A DNA stretch of 35,705 nt from a virus (IMGVR_UViG_3300048548_000283:1-35705); one strand, 5' to 3'; positions 20,904 through 30,387 are shown, counted from the first letter of the stretch. Translations and numbers: made by a program. Notes: a model not told the origin generated them from the sequence alone.

Positions 20904-21908
20904 TTAATTGTTTAAAATAAGGTTGATCGCATCTTCGACCGACCCCGTTTGCTTCAAGCGGCCTTCCGCTTTTTTGCGAGCCGCAGCCTTACCAGTGTTT
21001 GGGCGTTTTTTTGCTCCAGCGGTGACGTTGGGTAAGCTCTCATTGGTTGAGGTCGCCTTGCCACGTTTTGCGACGAGCTGTCGGTATCGCATCGCGTCGT
21101 GCATCGCCAAAATGTAACGATGGTCCTTCACGCTGCTTAACTCTTGCTCTGTGAAGCCGTAGTGGTTACCTACTTCCATGAGACCCTTTTTTATTGCTTC
21201 ACCCTTTTTGGGGTCCACAATGGCCGGGAGACGATCAGCCAGGAGTTGAGCCTGTTGTGCGGTGTACTCTTGCACTTGCTGTTCCTGGATTGCTGCCTGC
21301 TGCTGGCGCATTTGATGCACCTGAGCCACCTTGGTGTCGTAAGCCTTTTTGGCTTCGTCGTATTGCATTTTCCGCTCCATGTAGCCAATTGGATCATTCT
21401 GAAAATCGGACTGATTCAATTCGGCTGGAGGTTCCATGCCTGTCTGCTGGATATTTTGTATAAACGCCTGCACCTGTTGTTGCTGCTGGGCTAATGCCTG
21501 ACTTTGCGCCTTGTAGTCTTTCTCAAGCTTTGCGACGTCTTGCATTCTTTGGTTGATGTAACCCTGGCCCGCCGCAGACTGTTTCAATTGGTCAAGGGTC
21601 CACTGCTCTTCTTTGCCGTTAATCTTAACGGGGATGAGCGTGTCTGACGCAGTAACTTCCTCGGCTAGGTCTATGTCATCAAAATCGCCGTCCTCTAACT
21701 CTAGGTCGTCAGACTGCGTGTCTGCTTCTGCCTCAACTTCTGGTTGGTCCTCGCTCTCAATCTCTTGAGTTTGCTCGGGTGCCGCCTCAGTCGTTTCTGT
21801 TGGCTCTTCAGACTTAGTATCTGATACTTGTATATTATCTGTATCAGTATCTGGTACTTGTATTATCTGCTCGACGGCAGACATAATATTACTAGTCGTC
21901 GTGTCCAC
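20904..21908 (-). CDS. Head scaffolding protein (GTG start)
   Basis: 334 residues from a GTG at 21908 with AAGGA about 9 bases upstream; the first in-frame ATG (21884) lacks such a site. Residues 1-90 are acidic and disordered, about 95-125 contain IPVKINGKEEQWTLDQLKQS, 125-225 are a Gln-rich coiled coil, and the C-terminus is basic (KKRPNTGKAAARKKAEGRLK). This acidic head, coiled body and basic capsid-binding tail are typical of scaffolds, and the gene sits between portal and capsid. Two copies of the dispersed motif lie within codons 16-31. Confidence 0.8.
   Translation of the reverse strand: MDTTTSNIMSAVEQIIQVPDTDTDNIQVSDTKSEEPTETTEAAPEQTQEIESEDQPEVEAEADTQSDDLELEDGDFDDIDLAEEVTASDTLIPVKINGKEEQWTLDQLKQSAAGQGYINQRMQDVAKLEKDYKAQSQALAQQQQQVQAFIQNIQQTGMEPPAELNQSDFQNDPIGYMERKMQYDEAKKAYDTKVAQVHQMRQQQAAIQEQQVQEYTAQQAQLLADRLPAIVDPKKGEAIKKGLMEVGNHYGFTEQELSSVKDHRYILAMHDAMRYRQLVAKRGKATSTNESLPNVTAGAKKRPNTGKAAARKKAEGRLKQTGSVEDAINLILNN
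21816..21863. repeat. Two dispersed motif copies inside the scaffold gene, 30 bp apart
   Basis: AGTATCTGATACTTGTAT (21816-21833) and AGTATCTGGTACTTGTAT (21846-21863). The first is a perfect 6+1+6 palindrome (AGTATC-T-GATACT). On the coding strand they specify QVPDTDTDNIQVSDT. Both lie close to the gene start, so they may act in cis as well as code. Confidence 0.7.
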
Positions 21909-21912
21909 GGTA

Positions 21913-22149
21913 CTAGTTCCTTTCAGTTAGAAATCTCTCTGCGTCAATCGCCGCGTCAAGGTTGATTTCAATTGCCTGCAATGCACGAATTATTCCGTGC
22001 GCTTCTTCGCGGATTTCAATGTCTTGAGATCCACTAGTCGCAAACACCTCTTTTTGTTGTTCACGAACATTCCTAACGAACTGCTGGAAGGCGGTGTCGT
22101 TTTTTAATCTCTGGGCCTCTTCGGCCGTTAATCTTACGTCTGTCGTCAT
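21913..22149 (-). CDS. Hypothetical small protein after the portal
   Basis: 78 residues, helical: MTTDVRLTAEEAQRLKNDTA, then FQQFVRNVREQQKEVFATSG, then a second helix (EAHGIIRALQAIEINLDAAI). No Cys. Genes of this size and composition occur between portal and scaffold in many podoviruses; its role in head assembly is inferred from place. The start overlaps the portal stop by 4 bases. Confidence 0.65.
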   Translation of the reverse strand: MTTDVRLTAEEAQRLKNDTAFQQFVRNVREQQKEVFATSGSQDIEIREEAHGIIRALQAIEINLDAAIDAERFLTERN

Positions 22150-24221
22150 TGTCCCTGGGCAATCCCTGCAATGGTTCGGACTTTATCTTGTTCTGCTTTC
22201 ACTCTTGCTACATCTACCGCAGTTCCATACTCACCAGCAACTTTTGCTGCATCCACCAGTAGATCCTGAGCCATTTGATCGCGTTTTAAATCGTCTGCGG
22301 CGGCTGATTTTGCGGCGTCTAATTGCAACTTAGCCATGTCTGATTGCATTTTTACCTGGGCTTTCATTTGCTCTGCCTGGAGGTACGCCGCGTTTGGATC
22401 TGGCTGGCTTTGAGCCATTTGAGCTTGCTGCTGTTGTTGCATCGCCAACATTTGCTGCTCTATTTCCTGATTGATAGGCGCAAAGTATCTGTCTGAGTTA
22501 CGAACCCCGGCGGCGGCCATCATGTCAGTTAAGGTGTTTCTAATGTTTGTCAGGCTCACCAAGCCGTTGGAGGGGCCGTACTGCTGGTAAATCTGTGTTT
22601 GCATTGTCAGCGCCTGCTGTAGGGCCGCCACGCGTTCATCCTCACGCCCGGTGCCCAAACCCACATTTACACTTATGTCCATGCTGCTGTCCCAGACGCG
22701 TGGGTCTACGGGTACGAAAATGCCGTTTAAACGCATCATGCGCTCCTCATCGACGTTCTTGTGGACAATGCGCAGCATCAACCGAAATAGATCCTTGAGC
22801 CCTTCAGATAGATTTCTAACCATGACCTCAACTTGACCCGCTGCGGCCTCCACTGACGCCGTGACGGCTGCCTTTGTGGTTGATTGCAACATGTCTGGGT
22901 TTAACGCTATGTTCTGCGTGACGCCCGTCTTCTGCTCCACGAGCTTATCCATGTAGGTGAGTGCGCTCAGTGTCTGCCCGGCGACAAAGGGCACTGATAA
23001 CTCTTGCACCGACCCCGGTTGGCGCATCCTGACCAAAGCGCCTATCTCGTTGTTTAAAAGGTCATCGACGGCCACCTGACCCTCGACAAATCCCACTCGC
23101 GGGTTGTTGGTTAGCGCCACATTATCCAGGATGCCCCGGAGGATCGCTGTGGCGGCGTCCTGGTCGTCGCAAATCATCTCAGCTATGGAATTACCGTAAA
23201 ACGAATGCGGTTCCGGGTCTACCTCTAGCTTAACCAGCGGCACCTCATCGCAAGGCTCAAAATCCAGCAACTCATACTTTGACCCGCCGCAGATAAACTT
23301 GTGTAGGACTGGCACGCCGGACCCGTCAGCGTCTACACGCATGTAGGCCTCGGTAATTGCCACGTTTTTCATTGTCGGGTCTTGCGAACTCTCATCGTCA
23401 AAATCGTCGTCGTAACCGTTCCTGGCGAAAGCCTCGACGTTTGTCATATCTGATCCGCTGGAAAAGCTGTCTAGGTTCGTGACAATTTCCGGGTCAAAGC
23501 CCATCGCAATAACATCCCCGGCACGCATCTCGGTGCGGTGCGCGACCACGTAGGCGTCTTCCATTGTCCTGGCGTCACGGTTTACAAATATTTCCTCTGG
23601 CGGGACGCTTTCCAGGCATAGGTCGCCCTTCATCTCAGTGCGTGATATTTTCACGCTAAATATTGGAGCCTCAATGTCCATGCCAAACTCGTCCATTTCC
23701 ATCCGCATTTCCATTGTCTGCTCCAGGACTGTCACATCTGAATCTGACGTGAGTAGGGACAGCTCATCCTCGCTTAAATCGGAGAAGGTGTAAATCTTAG
23801 CTTTTGGGTAGTTTTTGTAATACGCCTTGAGCACTCCCTGTTTTTTGACGAGGGCGTCGTGGATCGCGTCGTTGAGCAACTTATAACCGTTTAGCCGGGA
23901 AAACTCGTGGTGCATGTAATTAGTTGCTTGCTCCGCCAGGGCGACGTCCTCCGGGCCTTTCGGGACGTATTCCACTGGCTTTCCCGTGCTGAGAAACACC
24001 CGCATGATGCTGGGCTTGACCGCGCGCACCGTGTCCCGGACCTTCGTACTGGTGACCTTGGATCTGCCTTCCTCATGCCCAATGTCTACATCCCCGTCCA
24101 TATAGCGTTGGCTTTTAACCCTTATGTCGGTTATTTCGCTTTCCACAAAGTCCACCGCGTTTTGTATTGCGTCGGTTACAATGCCTTGGATTTCTTCTCT
24201 GCTTTTTGGTTTTAATTCCAT
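22146..24221 (-). CDS. Portal protein
   Basis: 691 residues. Features of a large podovirus portal: an N-terminal helical part (REEIQGIVTDAIQNAVDFVE), the wing (VRAVKPSIMRVFLSTGKPVE; YMHHEFSRLNGYKLLNDAIH), an acidic insertion, DQDAATAILRGILDNVALTN, a tunnel-helix region near VEQKTGVTQNIALNPDMLQS, and a long Gln/Ala-rich C-terminal barrel helix (QEIEQQMLAMQQQQQAQMAQ onward). It forms the dodecameric DNA channel that binds TerL and the adaptor. The ATG overlaps the upstream stop (TAATG). Confidence 0.9.
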   Translation of the reverse strand: MELKPKSREEIQGIVTDAIQNAVDFVESEITDIRVKSQRYMDGDVDIGHEEGRSKVTSTKVRDTVRAVKPSIMRVFLSTGKPVEYVPKGPEDVALAEQATNYMHHEFSRLNGYKLLNDAIHDALVKKQGVLKAYYKNYPKAKIYTFSDLSEDELSLLTSDSDVTVLEQTMEMRMEMDEFGMDIEAPIFSVKISRTEMKGDLCLESVPPEEIFVNRDARTMEDAYVVAHRTEMRAGDVIAMGFDPEIVTNLDSFSSGSDMTNVEAFARNGYDDDFDDESSQDPTMKNVAITEAYMRVDADGSGVPVLHKFICGGSKYELLDFEPCDEVPLVKLEVDPEPHSFYGNSIAEMICDDQDAATAILRGILDNVALTNNPRVGFVEGQVAVDDLLNNEIGALVRMRQPGSVQELSVPFVAGQTLSALTYMDKLVEQKTGVTQNIALNPDMLQSTTKAAVTASVEAAAGQVEVMVRNLSEGLKDLFRLMLRIVHKNVDEERMMRLNGIFVPVDPRVWDSSMDISVNVGLGTGREDERVAALQQALTMQTQIYQQYGPSNGLVSLTNIRNTLTDMMAAAGVRNSDRYFAPINQEIEQQMLAMQQQQQAQMAQSQPDPNAAYLQAEQMKAQVKMQSDMAKLQLDAAKSAAADDLKRDQMAQDLLVDAAKVAGEYGTAVDVARVKAEQDKVRTIAGIAQGQ

Positions 24222-26161
24222 TACTGAACTCCAATCATATTAAGAAGGCCGTCAGTAAATGGTTTTACATTTGGGGCAAATTCATTTGCTGAAGCTCCTG
24301 ACAAGGGACGAACGACGCCAGGCCGCGCTGCCTTAGCTGATAAGTTTATTATGCCGTTAACCATGCCCTCCAGGCGTTTTAACGCGCCCGCGTCAGTAAC
24401 CGCAGACTTAACAAGCTCTGGATCTTCGCTAACTAAGATTTTTGCTATGCGTAAGTTTTCGGCGTCGGTTAAATCACGACCAAACATTTTCACGATGCTG
24501 CGAGCTATGTCGCCTAAAGCCCTGGGGTCGCCCATTTGCAATTGCATTAAACTGTTTGCGCCTAGTCTAGATCCAAAATTTGAGTTTTCTATCAGGGTCT
24601 CGGCGGTGTTAGTCCTATCCATTATTGCAGACTTGGCGGCGTTACTTTCTGTCGCTATGTCTAGCTTTTTCAAAACACTTTCTATTGTCTCATCCGGCAA
24701 GGCCATGCGTAAAAGCTCATTCATGCCCAGCTCATCATCTGATAAATTTTTAATGAAGCTCGCCCGGTTTCCACTTTTTAATCTAGCTTGAATTGATGAC
24801 AGCATGCCGGACCTAAAGGCGTCAATTGCCTCCTGATTTCCGGCAGCAAATAAATCTTGCAATTGAAGGATTTTCTCATCGGCACTACCAGTAAAAGCTT
24901 TTCTCCCGGCGTCAAACGCGTCAAAGTTATCCCTGGCTAGTTTGGCCTGCGTTCTGGCCGCAGCTAAGTCTGGGATATTGGCGTCAATTGCGGTTCGCAC
25001 GTCGGTTGCGATTTCTGCTATGTCTGAGCCGACAAATCCGCCGCCCGGCTTCGCAAACTTTTTACTTGCCGCCGCGTCTAAACTGCGCCTGACCACCTCG
25101 GCCTCCTCTGGGTTTGGCCTGCGTAAAAATTGTAAATCGCCGTCTTTCATTTTAAACAATGGCTCATAATTTGGGTCGTTTACCCTTGTTTGGAATTTTT
25201 CCATTAATGATTTTCTGGCGGCCGGGACAGCCTGCACGGCCATAACTAACTCACCAAAAACCTCGTCGTTAACTTCACCCGTTTTAAATGGCGCGTAAGC
25301 CGTGTTTTCTGCCTCACGGACGGCCTGCCTGTTTGCTTGATTTCTTGCTACTTGCAGTTGACCGTCGCCGCCCAACGCCTCATCAACCGCGCTGGCCGCT
25401 TGCTGCCTGGTTTGCGCCGGGCGATTAGTCAACGTGGTGTTTATTAAATCGCCAGCCTCGCCGCCTTGCGCCCGTAAAGCTTTAGCGGCCGCAGCCAGGG
25501 TTTTATTTTCAATTAATATTCTGCCGTCCATTATGTCTTGAACGATTTCCTCTGGTGTTTTTTGCAGCTTATTCACCAGGCGTTGTATTTCGTTATTAAC
25601 AATGGTTGAGCCTCGACGACCCACCAGGTTGCGAGCTGACCGCACTAATGCTTTCAATCCATCTCCGCTCTTTCTGAGCGCCGTGCTTGCAACCGGGTTG
25701 ACGACAGCCCCCGTGGCGGCTCCAACAGGAACGCGGGATACCCTTTCTTTAAAACCTCCCTCGCCAGTGTTAAACGCATACGCGCCGCCCTCAGCCGCGC
25801 CCATTAACGCCAGACGTCCGGCCGTTGCGGGTATTGAAGCTCCACCAGTAAAGGGAGCCGCCGCGATTGACGACGCCACAGCCCCGCCAGACTCTAACGC
25901 TAACGCCTGCAACGGGTTTGCCTCTCGGAACATGCTTAGATCGTCTCTTATTGACTGAAGAACTGTGTCGTAATCTTGCTTACCCAACGACCTCACGAAC
26001 GCCTCTATTTCGTCTGAGCTGCCAAAGCTTAAACCCTGCAAAACCGTTTTGAGTTTTGTCATTGTAGTTGCTTCATAATCATCTGGCACACGAGCCGTAT
26101 TGTTTGCACCGCCAGTAGAATTTATTAAATTTCTGTAAAGCTCCGATGTTTCAGTACTCAT
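24221..26161 (-). CDS. Internal virion/ejection-type protein (large)
   Basis: 646 residues. A small-residue hydrophobic stretch about 87-135 (GGAVASSIAAAPFTGGASIP, then ATAGRLALMGAAEGGAYAFN) could insert in a membrane; the rest is helical and charged, rich in Ala. No lytic enzyme motif was seen. Its place between the portal and two further long helical proteins fits the set of proteins packed in the podovirus head and ejected into the host envelope. Specific function not shown. Confidence 0.65.
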   Translation of the reverse strand: MSTETSELYRNLINSTGGANNTARVPDDYEATTMTKLKTVLQGLSFGSSDEIEAFVRSLGKQDYDTVLQSIRDDLSMFREANPLQALALESGGAVASSIAAAPFTGGASIPATAGRLALMGAAEGGAYAFNTGEGGFKERVSRVPVGAATGAVVNPVASTALRKSGDGLKALVRSARNLVGRRGSTIVNNEIQRLVNKLQKTPEEIVQDIMDGRILIENKTLAAAAKALRAQGGEAGDLINTTLTNRPAQTRQQAASAVDEALGGDGQLQVARNQANRQAVREAENTAYAPFKTGEVNDEVFGELVMAVQAVPAARKSLMEKFQTRVNDPNYEPLFKMKDGDLQFLRRPNPEEAEVVRRSLDAAASKKFAKPGGGFVGSDIAEIATDVRTAIDANIPDLAAARTQAKLARDNFDAFDAGRKAFTGSADEKILQLQDLFAAGNQEAIDAFRSGMLSSIQARLKSGNRASFIKNLSDDELGMNELLRMALPDETIESVLKKLDIATESNAAKSAIMDRTNTAETLIENSNFGSRLGANSLMQLQMGDPRALGDIARSIVKMFGRDLTDAENLRIAKILVSEDPELVKSAVTDAGALKRLEGMVNGIINLSAKAARPGVVRPLSGASANEFAPNVKPFTDGLLNMIGVQ

Positions 26162-26164
26162 AGT

Positions 26165-27628
26165 TCATTCAGCCCTTCTTTTGACCTCATCAATTACAAA
26201 TTGACGATTTTTAGCCGATAACGGGGACGTCCCGTCCATAATTGGAATGTATAATTTCTCCAGCTCTTCAAATGATTTTTTGCTGTATGGGTTCTCAACC
26301 TTTACTTTTTCAAGCGAGTCTAAGTAATCGTCGAAATTTTTATCGGGATCTGCATAGATACGTGCGGCTTCCATAAGTGATTGACGGTACTTTTGAATTG
26401 CGAGCTCGCGCCGTTCTATAAATTCTAAGAGTTGTTGAGGCCTAAGACCTAACGGCAGACCTTGTGTTAAAGCTAAATCTAACTCACCCTTAGACAAAGC
26501 TCCAAAGGTGACTGACCCAACTACGTCTAGACCGAGGGCATTTCTTGCGCTTGTAAGTTCAGCCGCTTCAACTGATATATCTGCAAAATATTGCGTTATT
26601 GGACCAGAAATATCAGCCTGACCAGATGCTATTGAATCACGCAAGGCTCGCTTGGCTCTTGCCATGTTACGCAAGGAACTATCCACATTTATCAAACTAC
26701 TAATAGTAGTTTGAACCATCTTAGCTTTAGCACCCGCCGATTTAGTTTCAAACTCAGTGACCCTCGCTTGCTCAACTTCATTAGCCTGAGCAATCCTTAT
26801 AGCCTCGGTTGCCGCCGGACCAGTTAGTATCTGGTTGTCTGGGCTGACCACTTGCTTTGTCCCATCTTGGAACACACTTATAGTAAGACCGTTAAGATAT
26901 TGTTTTGTGTTGGCCGCCGTCTTGTTTGCGGCGTTTGTGCTTTGTGAGTTGATGTAGGTTTTCATTGCCTCGCTAGCGCCCATTGGGCCTACAAGTAACA
27001 ACGCAGCCTGAGCGTTTTCATCTCCCGCCGCTGCTTTTTGTTCAAGGAAAGCCACCGTTTGATTGTTTGCGCCTGGCAGGGTGAAGCCCTGTTGCTGGTA
27101 AAACATATTTGCTGCCGTTTGAAAATCTACTCCAAGCCTAGACTGCAAATTCATAATAGCTTCGTCTTCTTCGGTTAACTGACCAGGTAACACACGCTGC
27201 CCGGCGTTTGGCCCGGTGATGTAATATTTAAACTTATCTCTACCAGTTTCTATTTTGGCCTGCTGCGGATTGAGTTGTTTTTTTGCAATTTCGCTAAATA
27301 TACTTCCGACCATGCTGGGGTTGTTTTCTGCCAATGCTGCCAGGCGGGGATCAATTGTTTTTAAGTATTCAATGCTTTTATTTGTCTGCGCTTGCGCCTT
27401 GCGCTCTTGTAAGTCGCTCGCCGCCATTTCCTTACGTTCTTGTATGTCGTTCGCCGCCATTTGCATCAAAGGCTGTAGCTGTTGCGGATTGCCAGACAAA
27501 CTCATTAAACCAATTGCCAGCCTATCGCTTGCGTCTCGATCACGACCAGTTATGGCATCGCCTAAACGGCCAAACCCGCGCTGTACATTGTTGCCAAATT
27601 TACTAAGAACGCCATTTCTTTGCGCCAT
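26165..27628 (-). CDS. Internal virion/ejection-type protein (coiled-coil)
   Basis: 487 residues from the ATG at 27628; AGGAG is 6 bases upstream of it, whereas it abuts the in-frame ATG at 27634. It starts MAQRNGVLSKFGNNVQRGFG. Residues about 55-80 carry a tandem repeat (AANDIQERKEM/AASDLQERKAQ); the remainder is helical, Gln-rich and without Cys. TVAFLEQKAAAGDENAQAAL resembles short helical repeats. Second of three long proteins upstream of the portal; probably ejected with the DNA. Confidence 0.65.
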   Translation of the reverse strand: MAQRNGVLSKFGNNVQRGFGRLGDAITGRDRDASDRLAIGLMSLSGNPQQLQPLMQMAANDIQERKEMAASDLQERKAQAQTNKSIEYLKTIDPRLAALAENNPSMVGSIFSEIAKKQLNPQQAKIETGRDKFKYYITGPNAGQRVLPGQLTEEDEAIMNLQSRLGVDFQTAANMFYQQQGFTLPGANNQTVAFLEQKAAAGDENAQAALLLVGPMGASEAMKTYINSQSTNAANKTAANTKQYLNGLTISVFQDGTKQVVSPDNQILTGPAATEAIRIAQANEVEQARVTEFETKSAGAKAKMVQTTISSLINVDSSLRNMARAKRALRDSIASGQADISGPITQYFADISVEAAELTSARNALGLDVVGSVTFGALSKGELDLALTQGLPLGLRPQQLLEFIERRELAIQKYRQSLMEAARIYADPDKNFDDYLDSLEKVKVENPYSKKSFEELEKLYIPIMDGTSPLSAKNRQFVIDEVKRRAE

Positions 27629-27648
27629 TGCCATCTCCTAATATTTCA

Positions 27649-28482
27649 TCAACCGAACGGTAAAGCACCTGGAAAAATATATTTAATTGCTCCAAGACTA
27701 CCCAATATGCCAGGGTTTTTTGTTTCTGTTTCTGACTGTGGCGCTGGCGCTGCACCCAACGCAGCAAGTGGCGCAGTTAAGCTTTGCATTGGGCTGTTTG
27801 AGTAACCCGCGAAATCACCCCTGGCGGCGTCGATCAACGCTTGCTGTAAGCCTTGCTGCATAAGTCCTTGCTGCATCATATCTTGATTAATTGTGCGGCC
27901 AGTGTTGAAAGCTTGGTTGCTTAAACCGCCTAGCTGATTAGCATAATTAACACGTTGGTTTCTGTCAGTCATTGCGTTGCTCATGGCGGTGTTGTAGCCG
28001 CTCTGTCTTAGTCTCCCGGCAACATCGCCCATAGTGTCAAGCTCAGTCACGCCATGTCTCGACCCGCCAAACGCTCCACCACGCAAAGCCGCAGCGCCAA
28101 CGTTTTGCCTAACGTCGTTTAATGATTGCTGCACCACTTGGTTCTCAAATGGGTTCATATACGCGCCGACTTGCAATGGCCCCGTCATCGCTGCCGCAGT
28201 GCCTGTCATTGCGCCTTGCAGCCCTTGTGATGCTGCGGTGTTTACGTTGAAAGGGGCAGGCGCTGCATTAGAGGCAGAAAAGTTATCCCCGCCATTAGGT
28301 GCTAATGGTGGAAACTGATTTCCTCCATATGGAACGAAATTTCCTTGCGGATCAAAAAAACCCTGCTGACCCCCTTGAGTAATTCCACCCGCTGTTGTCA
28401 TTTGAGGCGATGCTGAAGCAGGCGTTGCGCCCGTATTTGCCTGCTGAACTTGACCGCCGCCCTTTGATCCTTGACCTGCCAT
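27649..28482 (-). CDS. Internal virion protein (AFGGSRHG family)
   Basis: 277 residues. The first third is Gly/Gln/Pro/Asn-rich and disordered; the middle has YMNPFENQVVQQSLNDVRQN and AALRGGAFGGSRHGVTELDT, a signature shared by many podovirus internal or injection proteins; the rest is Gln-rich helix (QDMMQQGLMQQGLQQALIDA). The C-terminus is hydrophobic (GILGSLGAIKYIFPGALPFG). Ribosome site GAGGA, 8 bases upstream of the ATG. It belongs with the two downstream ejection-type proteins. Confidence 0.7.
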   Translation of the reverse strand: MAGQGSKGGGQVQQANTGATPASASPQMTTAGGITQGGQQGFFDPQGNFVPYGGNQFPPLAPNGGDNFSASNAAPAPFNVNTAASQGLQGAMTGTAAAMTGPLQVGAYMNPFENQVVQQSLNDVRQNVGAAALRGGAFGGSRHGVTELDTMGDVAGRLRQSGYNTAMSNAMTDRNQRVNYANQLGGLSNQAFNTGRTINQDMMQQGLMQQGLQQALIDAARGDFAGYSNSPMQSLTAPLAALGAAPAPQSETETKNPGILGSLGAIKYIFPGALPFG

Positions 28483-28507
28483 TATTCTGTCCTCTGTGTG
28501 TTAATCA

Positions 28508-29671
28508 TCATCTGCCGCCTATGTTTCTGCCACCAACGCCAGTTTTTTGTTTACGTTTAGCAAATGCTCCTTTGCCCTTTTTAGCATCATCTTTAAGCTT
28601 CTTTTTTTCTCTGCGTTTTTTTGCTGCTATTCTTGCATCATCTGTTGTTTTTAAAATACCGCCGTCGTATGAAGTGTCATCAAAAGGCGTGACTAAGTTT
28701 GCAATTGTCTGCGCTAAACTGTTTTCTCCAGTTGCATTATTTCCAATTACGCCAGGGGCGGGGGAACCAGTGTATCCGGCGGCGGTGGCTAATCTAGGAT
28801 CAACTTGACCTTGCCCATAACCAACCGAAACCGTAGAGCCAAATTGATTAGTAGCGGCATTATTGTCGTTGGTATTATCTGCATATTTAGTAAAATCAGT
28901 TGCAGTAGCCGACGAACCAACTGGGAAATCACTAGCGGAATAAATTGGGCTATCGGTATAAAAACTTGGGTCGATGCCGTATGCGTCGTTTACAATTGCT
29001 AAACTTTCATCAGTTGGGTCTAGCACGCCGACAATTTGGTTATTATCTGCAACAAAAGGATTATCGTAATTAATGTCTGGGTTTACAATTTGGTTATCTT
29101 GCCCAAAATTTCCAGTTTGATCGTCCGTTGGTACGGTTGAAATAACTTCTGGGGTAGGGGTAAAGCCACCGCCACCGCCGCCACCGCCGCCGCCACCGCC
29201 GCCACCGCCGCCGCCACCGCCGCCACCAGAACCACCGCCACCACCAACAGTGCCGCCATCGTCGGGTAAAACTGGGTTCATTGGGTTGTAACTTCCACTA
29301 AACGGATCAATAAACATGCTGTTTATAGCGTTAAACTGGCCTGGTCGAGCCGCAGCAAATTCGTCCATCATGCCTTGAAACAATGGCGCGGCAGAGTAGG
29401 CACGCACGCCGTTTGCGTATGTGGTTGGCTCTCCCATTCCACCAAAAATATCTGCACCAGTTGGAGCACCCAAGCCAAAAGCATTAGCCGTCTGCGCAGT
29501 ATTTCCAAACGCGCTTTGTTGCATTGGCGTAAAAGCTGCAACCGTTGGGCCAAAACTTTGTGGCACGTAACCAAGCTTACTAACAAAGTCTGCGCGTTGC
29601 AGATTGTTTTTAGCTGCATCCTCGATGTATTGCGGTATTTCTACGCTTGTGCTTGATCCACCTTTACCCAT
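28508..29671 (-). CDS. Virion protein with long polyglycine linker
   Basis: 387 residues. The N-terminal part (MGKGGSSTSVEIPQYIEDAA; KLGYVPQSFGPTVAAFTPMQ) resembles the start of podovirus internal/tail proteins; a run of about 22 Gly follows (encoded near 29166-29230), then an Asp/Asn/Tyr-rich acidic region and a very basic C-terminus (KKRREKKKLKDDAKKGKGAF). A flexible linker joins two unlike parts. Strong ribosome site aaggagatataa before the ATG. Likely structural, ejected or inner-head; not proven. Confidence 0.6.
   Translation of the reverse strand: MGKGGSSTSVEIPQYIEDAAKNNLQRADFVSKLGYVPQSFGPTVAAFTPMQQSAFGNTAQTANAFGLGAPTGADIFGGMGEPTTYANGVRAYSAAPLFQGMMDEFAAARPGQFNAINSMFIDPFSGSYNPMNPVLPDDGGTVGGGGGSGGGGGGGGGGGGGGGGGGGGGFTPTPEVISTVPTDDQTGNFGQDNQIVNPDINYDNPFVADNNQIVGVLDPTDESLAIVNDAYGIDPSFYTDSPIYSASDFPVGSSATATDFTKYADNTNDNNAATNQFGSTVSVGYGQGQVDPRLATAAGYTGSPAPGVIGNNATGENSLAQTIANLVTPFDDTSYDGGILKTTDDARIAAKKRREKKKLKDDAKKGKGAFAKRKQKTGVGGRNIGGR
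29165..29260. repeat. GGC/GGT microsatellite encoding polyglycine
   Basis: On the plus strand the tract is an array of gcc and acc triplets in mixed order, broken once by accaga. It encodes the Gly run in the gene at 28508-29671. Such tracts are prone to slippage, so the exact length may be an assembly estimate or vary among strains. Confidence 0.8.
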
Positions 29672-30031
29672 TTATATCTCCTTAACGTAGCTAGTATGCA
29701 TTGGTTTCCATCCATGTTTTGCTAATGGTTTTTTCCACCCAAAACGGCCGGTCATATTCAATGCGGTGCATCCTTGCTGTTTTGCCCAACTTATCACGTC
29801 TTCATGCATGGATAAAATTTCGGTGAGATCGCCGCCGCCCAGGAAAACATTGAGCACTTTTTTCTTCGGATATTTTATGATTTCCGTGACCAGACAACTT
29901 TTTTTGGCAGGCCACAACTGCATCGTCCCGTTGTGCAAACCTTCATAAATATCAATTATGTCATGCGTGCCGCCAGAATAGTTTAATGCTGCTTCTATGT
30001 GTGGCTTGCAACGCTCAAATTCTGGATGCAT
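29672..30031 (-). CDS. GNAT-like acetyltransferase
   Basis: 119 residues from the ATG at 30031, overlapping the upstream stop (TGATG). SCLVTEIIKYPKKKVLNVFL, then GGGDLTEILSMHEDVISWAK, then QQGCTALNMTGRFGWKKPLA and KHGWKP, follow the late GNAT strands and the helix that carries CoA; in this phage subfamily the usual Q/RxxGxG/A loop is replaced by GGGDL. Frequently found among podovirus structural genes. Target unknown; it may modify virion or host proteins. Confidence 0.7.
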   Translation of the reverse strand: MHPEFERCKPHIEAALNYSGGTHDIIDIYEGLHNGTMQLWPAKKSCLVTEIIKYPKKKVLNVFLGGGDLTEILSMHEDVISWAKQQGCTALNMTGRFGWKKPLAKHGWKPMHTSYVKEI

Positions 30032-30387
30032 CAAAACGCACCTCCGCTTAAAGCCACGCGCTTCCAGATGTTTGCGCTTCCATCATGGCTTGCCGTGCAG
30101 ACGTAAATATAATTTGCATCCCAACTGACTAAACCCGCTGTATCGCCAGACGCGCCAACGCTACTAGCAGGCACAGATTGCTTAACTACTATTTCTTTAA
30201 AACTGCCTGTCGCGCTTACAATTGGATACTTGTAGGTACGATCCCACAGCAAAACGCCATCCTCTGCGGCACTGTCATAATCACGCCTATGCGTTAAAAA
30301 AGAACGTGTGCTTTGTATCCAGTTGGTAAACTTTTCAGCCCACACACGTAAATCTTGACTTATAGGCGGAACGCCGTAAAAACTCAT
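30031..30387 (-). CDS. Small tail/fibre-associated protein
   Basis: 118 residues. Its N-terminus is helical (MSFYGVPPISQDLRVWAEKF, then TNWIQSTRSFLTHRRDYDSA); the second half is beta-rich and ends DANYIYVCTASHDGSANIWK then RVALSGGAF, a closing pattern used by marine phage fibre and tail proteins. Coupled at both ends (4-base overlap with the nozzle gene, TGATG into the acetyltransferase gene). Likely a tail accessory protein. Confidence 0.65.
   Translation of the reverse strand: MSFYGVPPISQDLRVWAEKFTNWIQSTRSFLTHRRDYDSAAEDGVLLWDRTYKYPIVSATGSFKEIVVKQSVPASSVGASGDTAGLVSWDANYIYVCTASHDGSANIWKRVALSGGAF

Noticed and set aside
26826-26838. Partial copy of the dispersed motif (AGTATCTGGTTGT)
   Set aside because: Only 10 of 13 bases, within coding sequence far from a gene start, palindrome broken; likely chance.
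29165-29260. CRISPR-like or tandem repeat array
   Set aside because: It is a triplet microsatellite encoding glycine, with no spacer structure.
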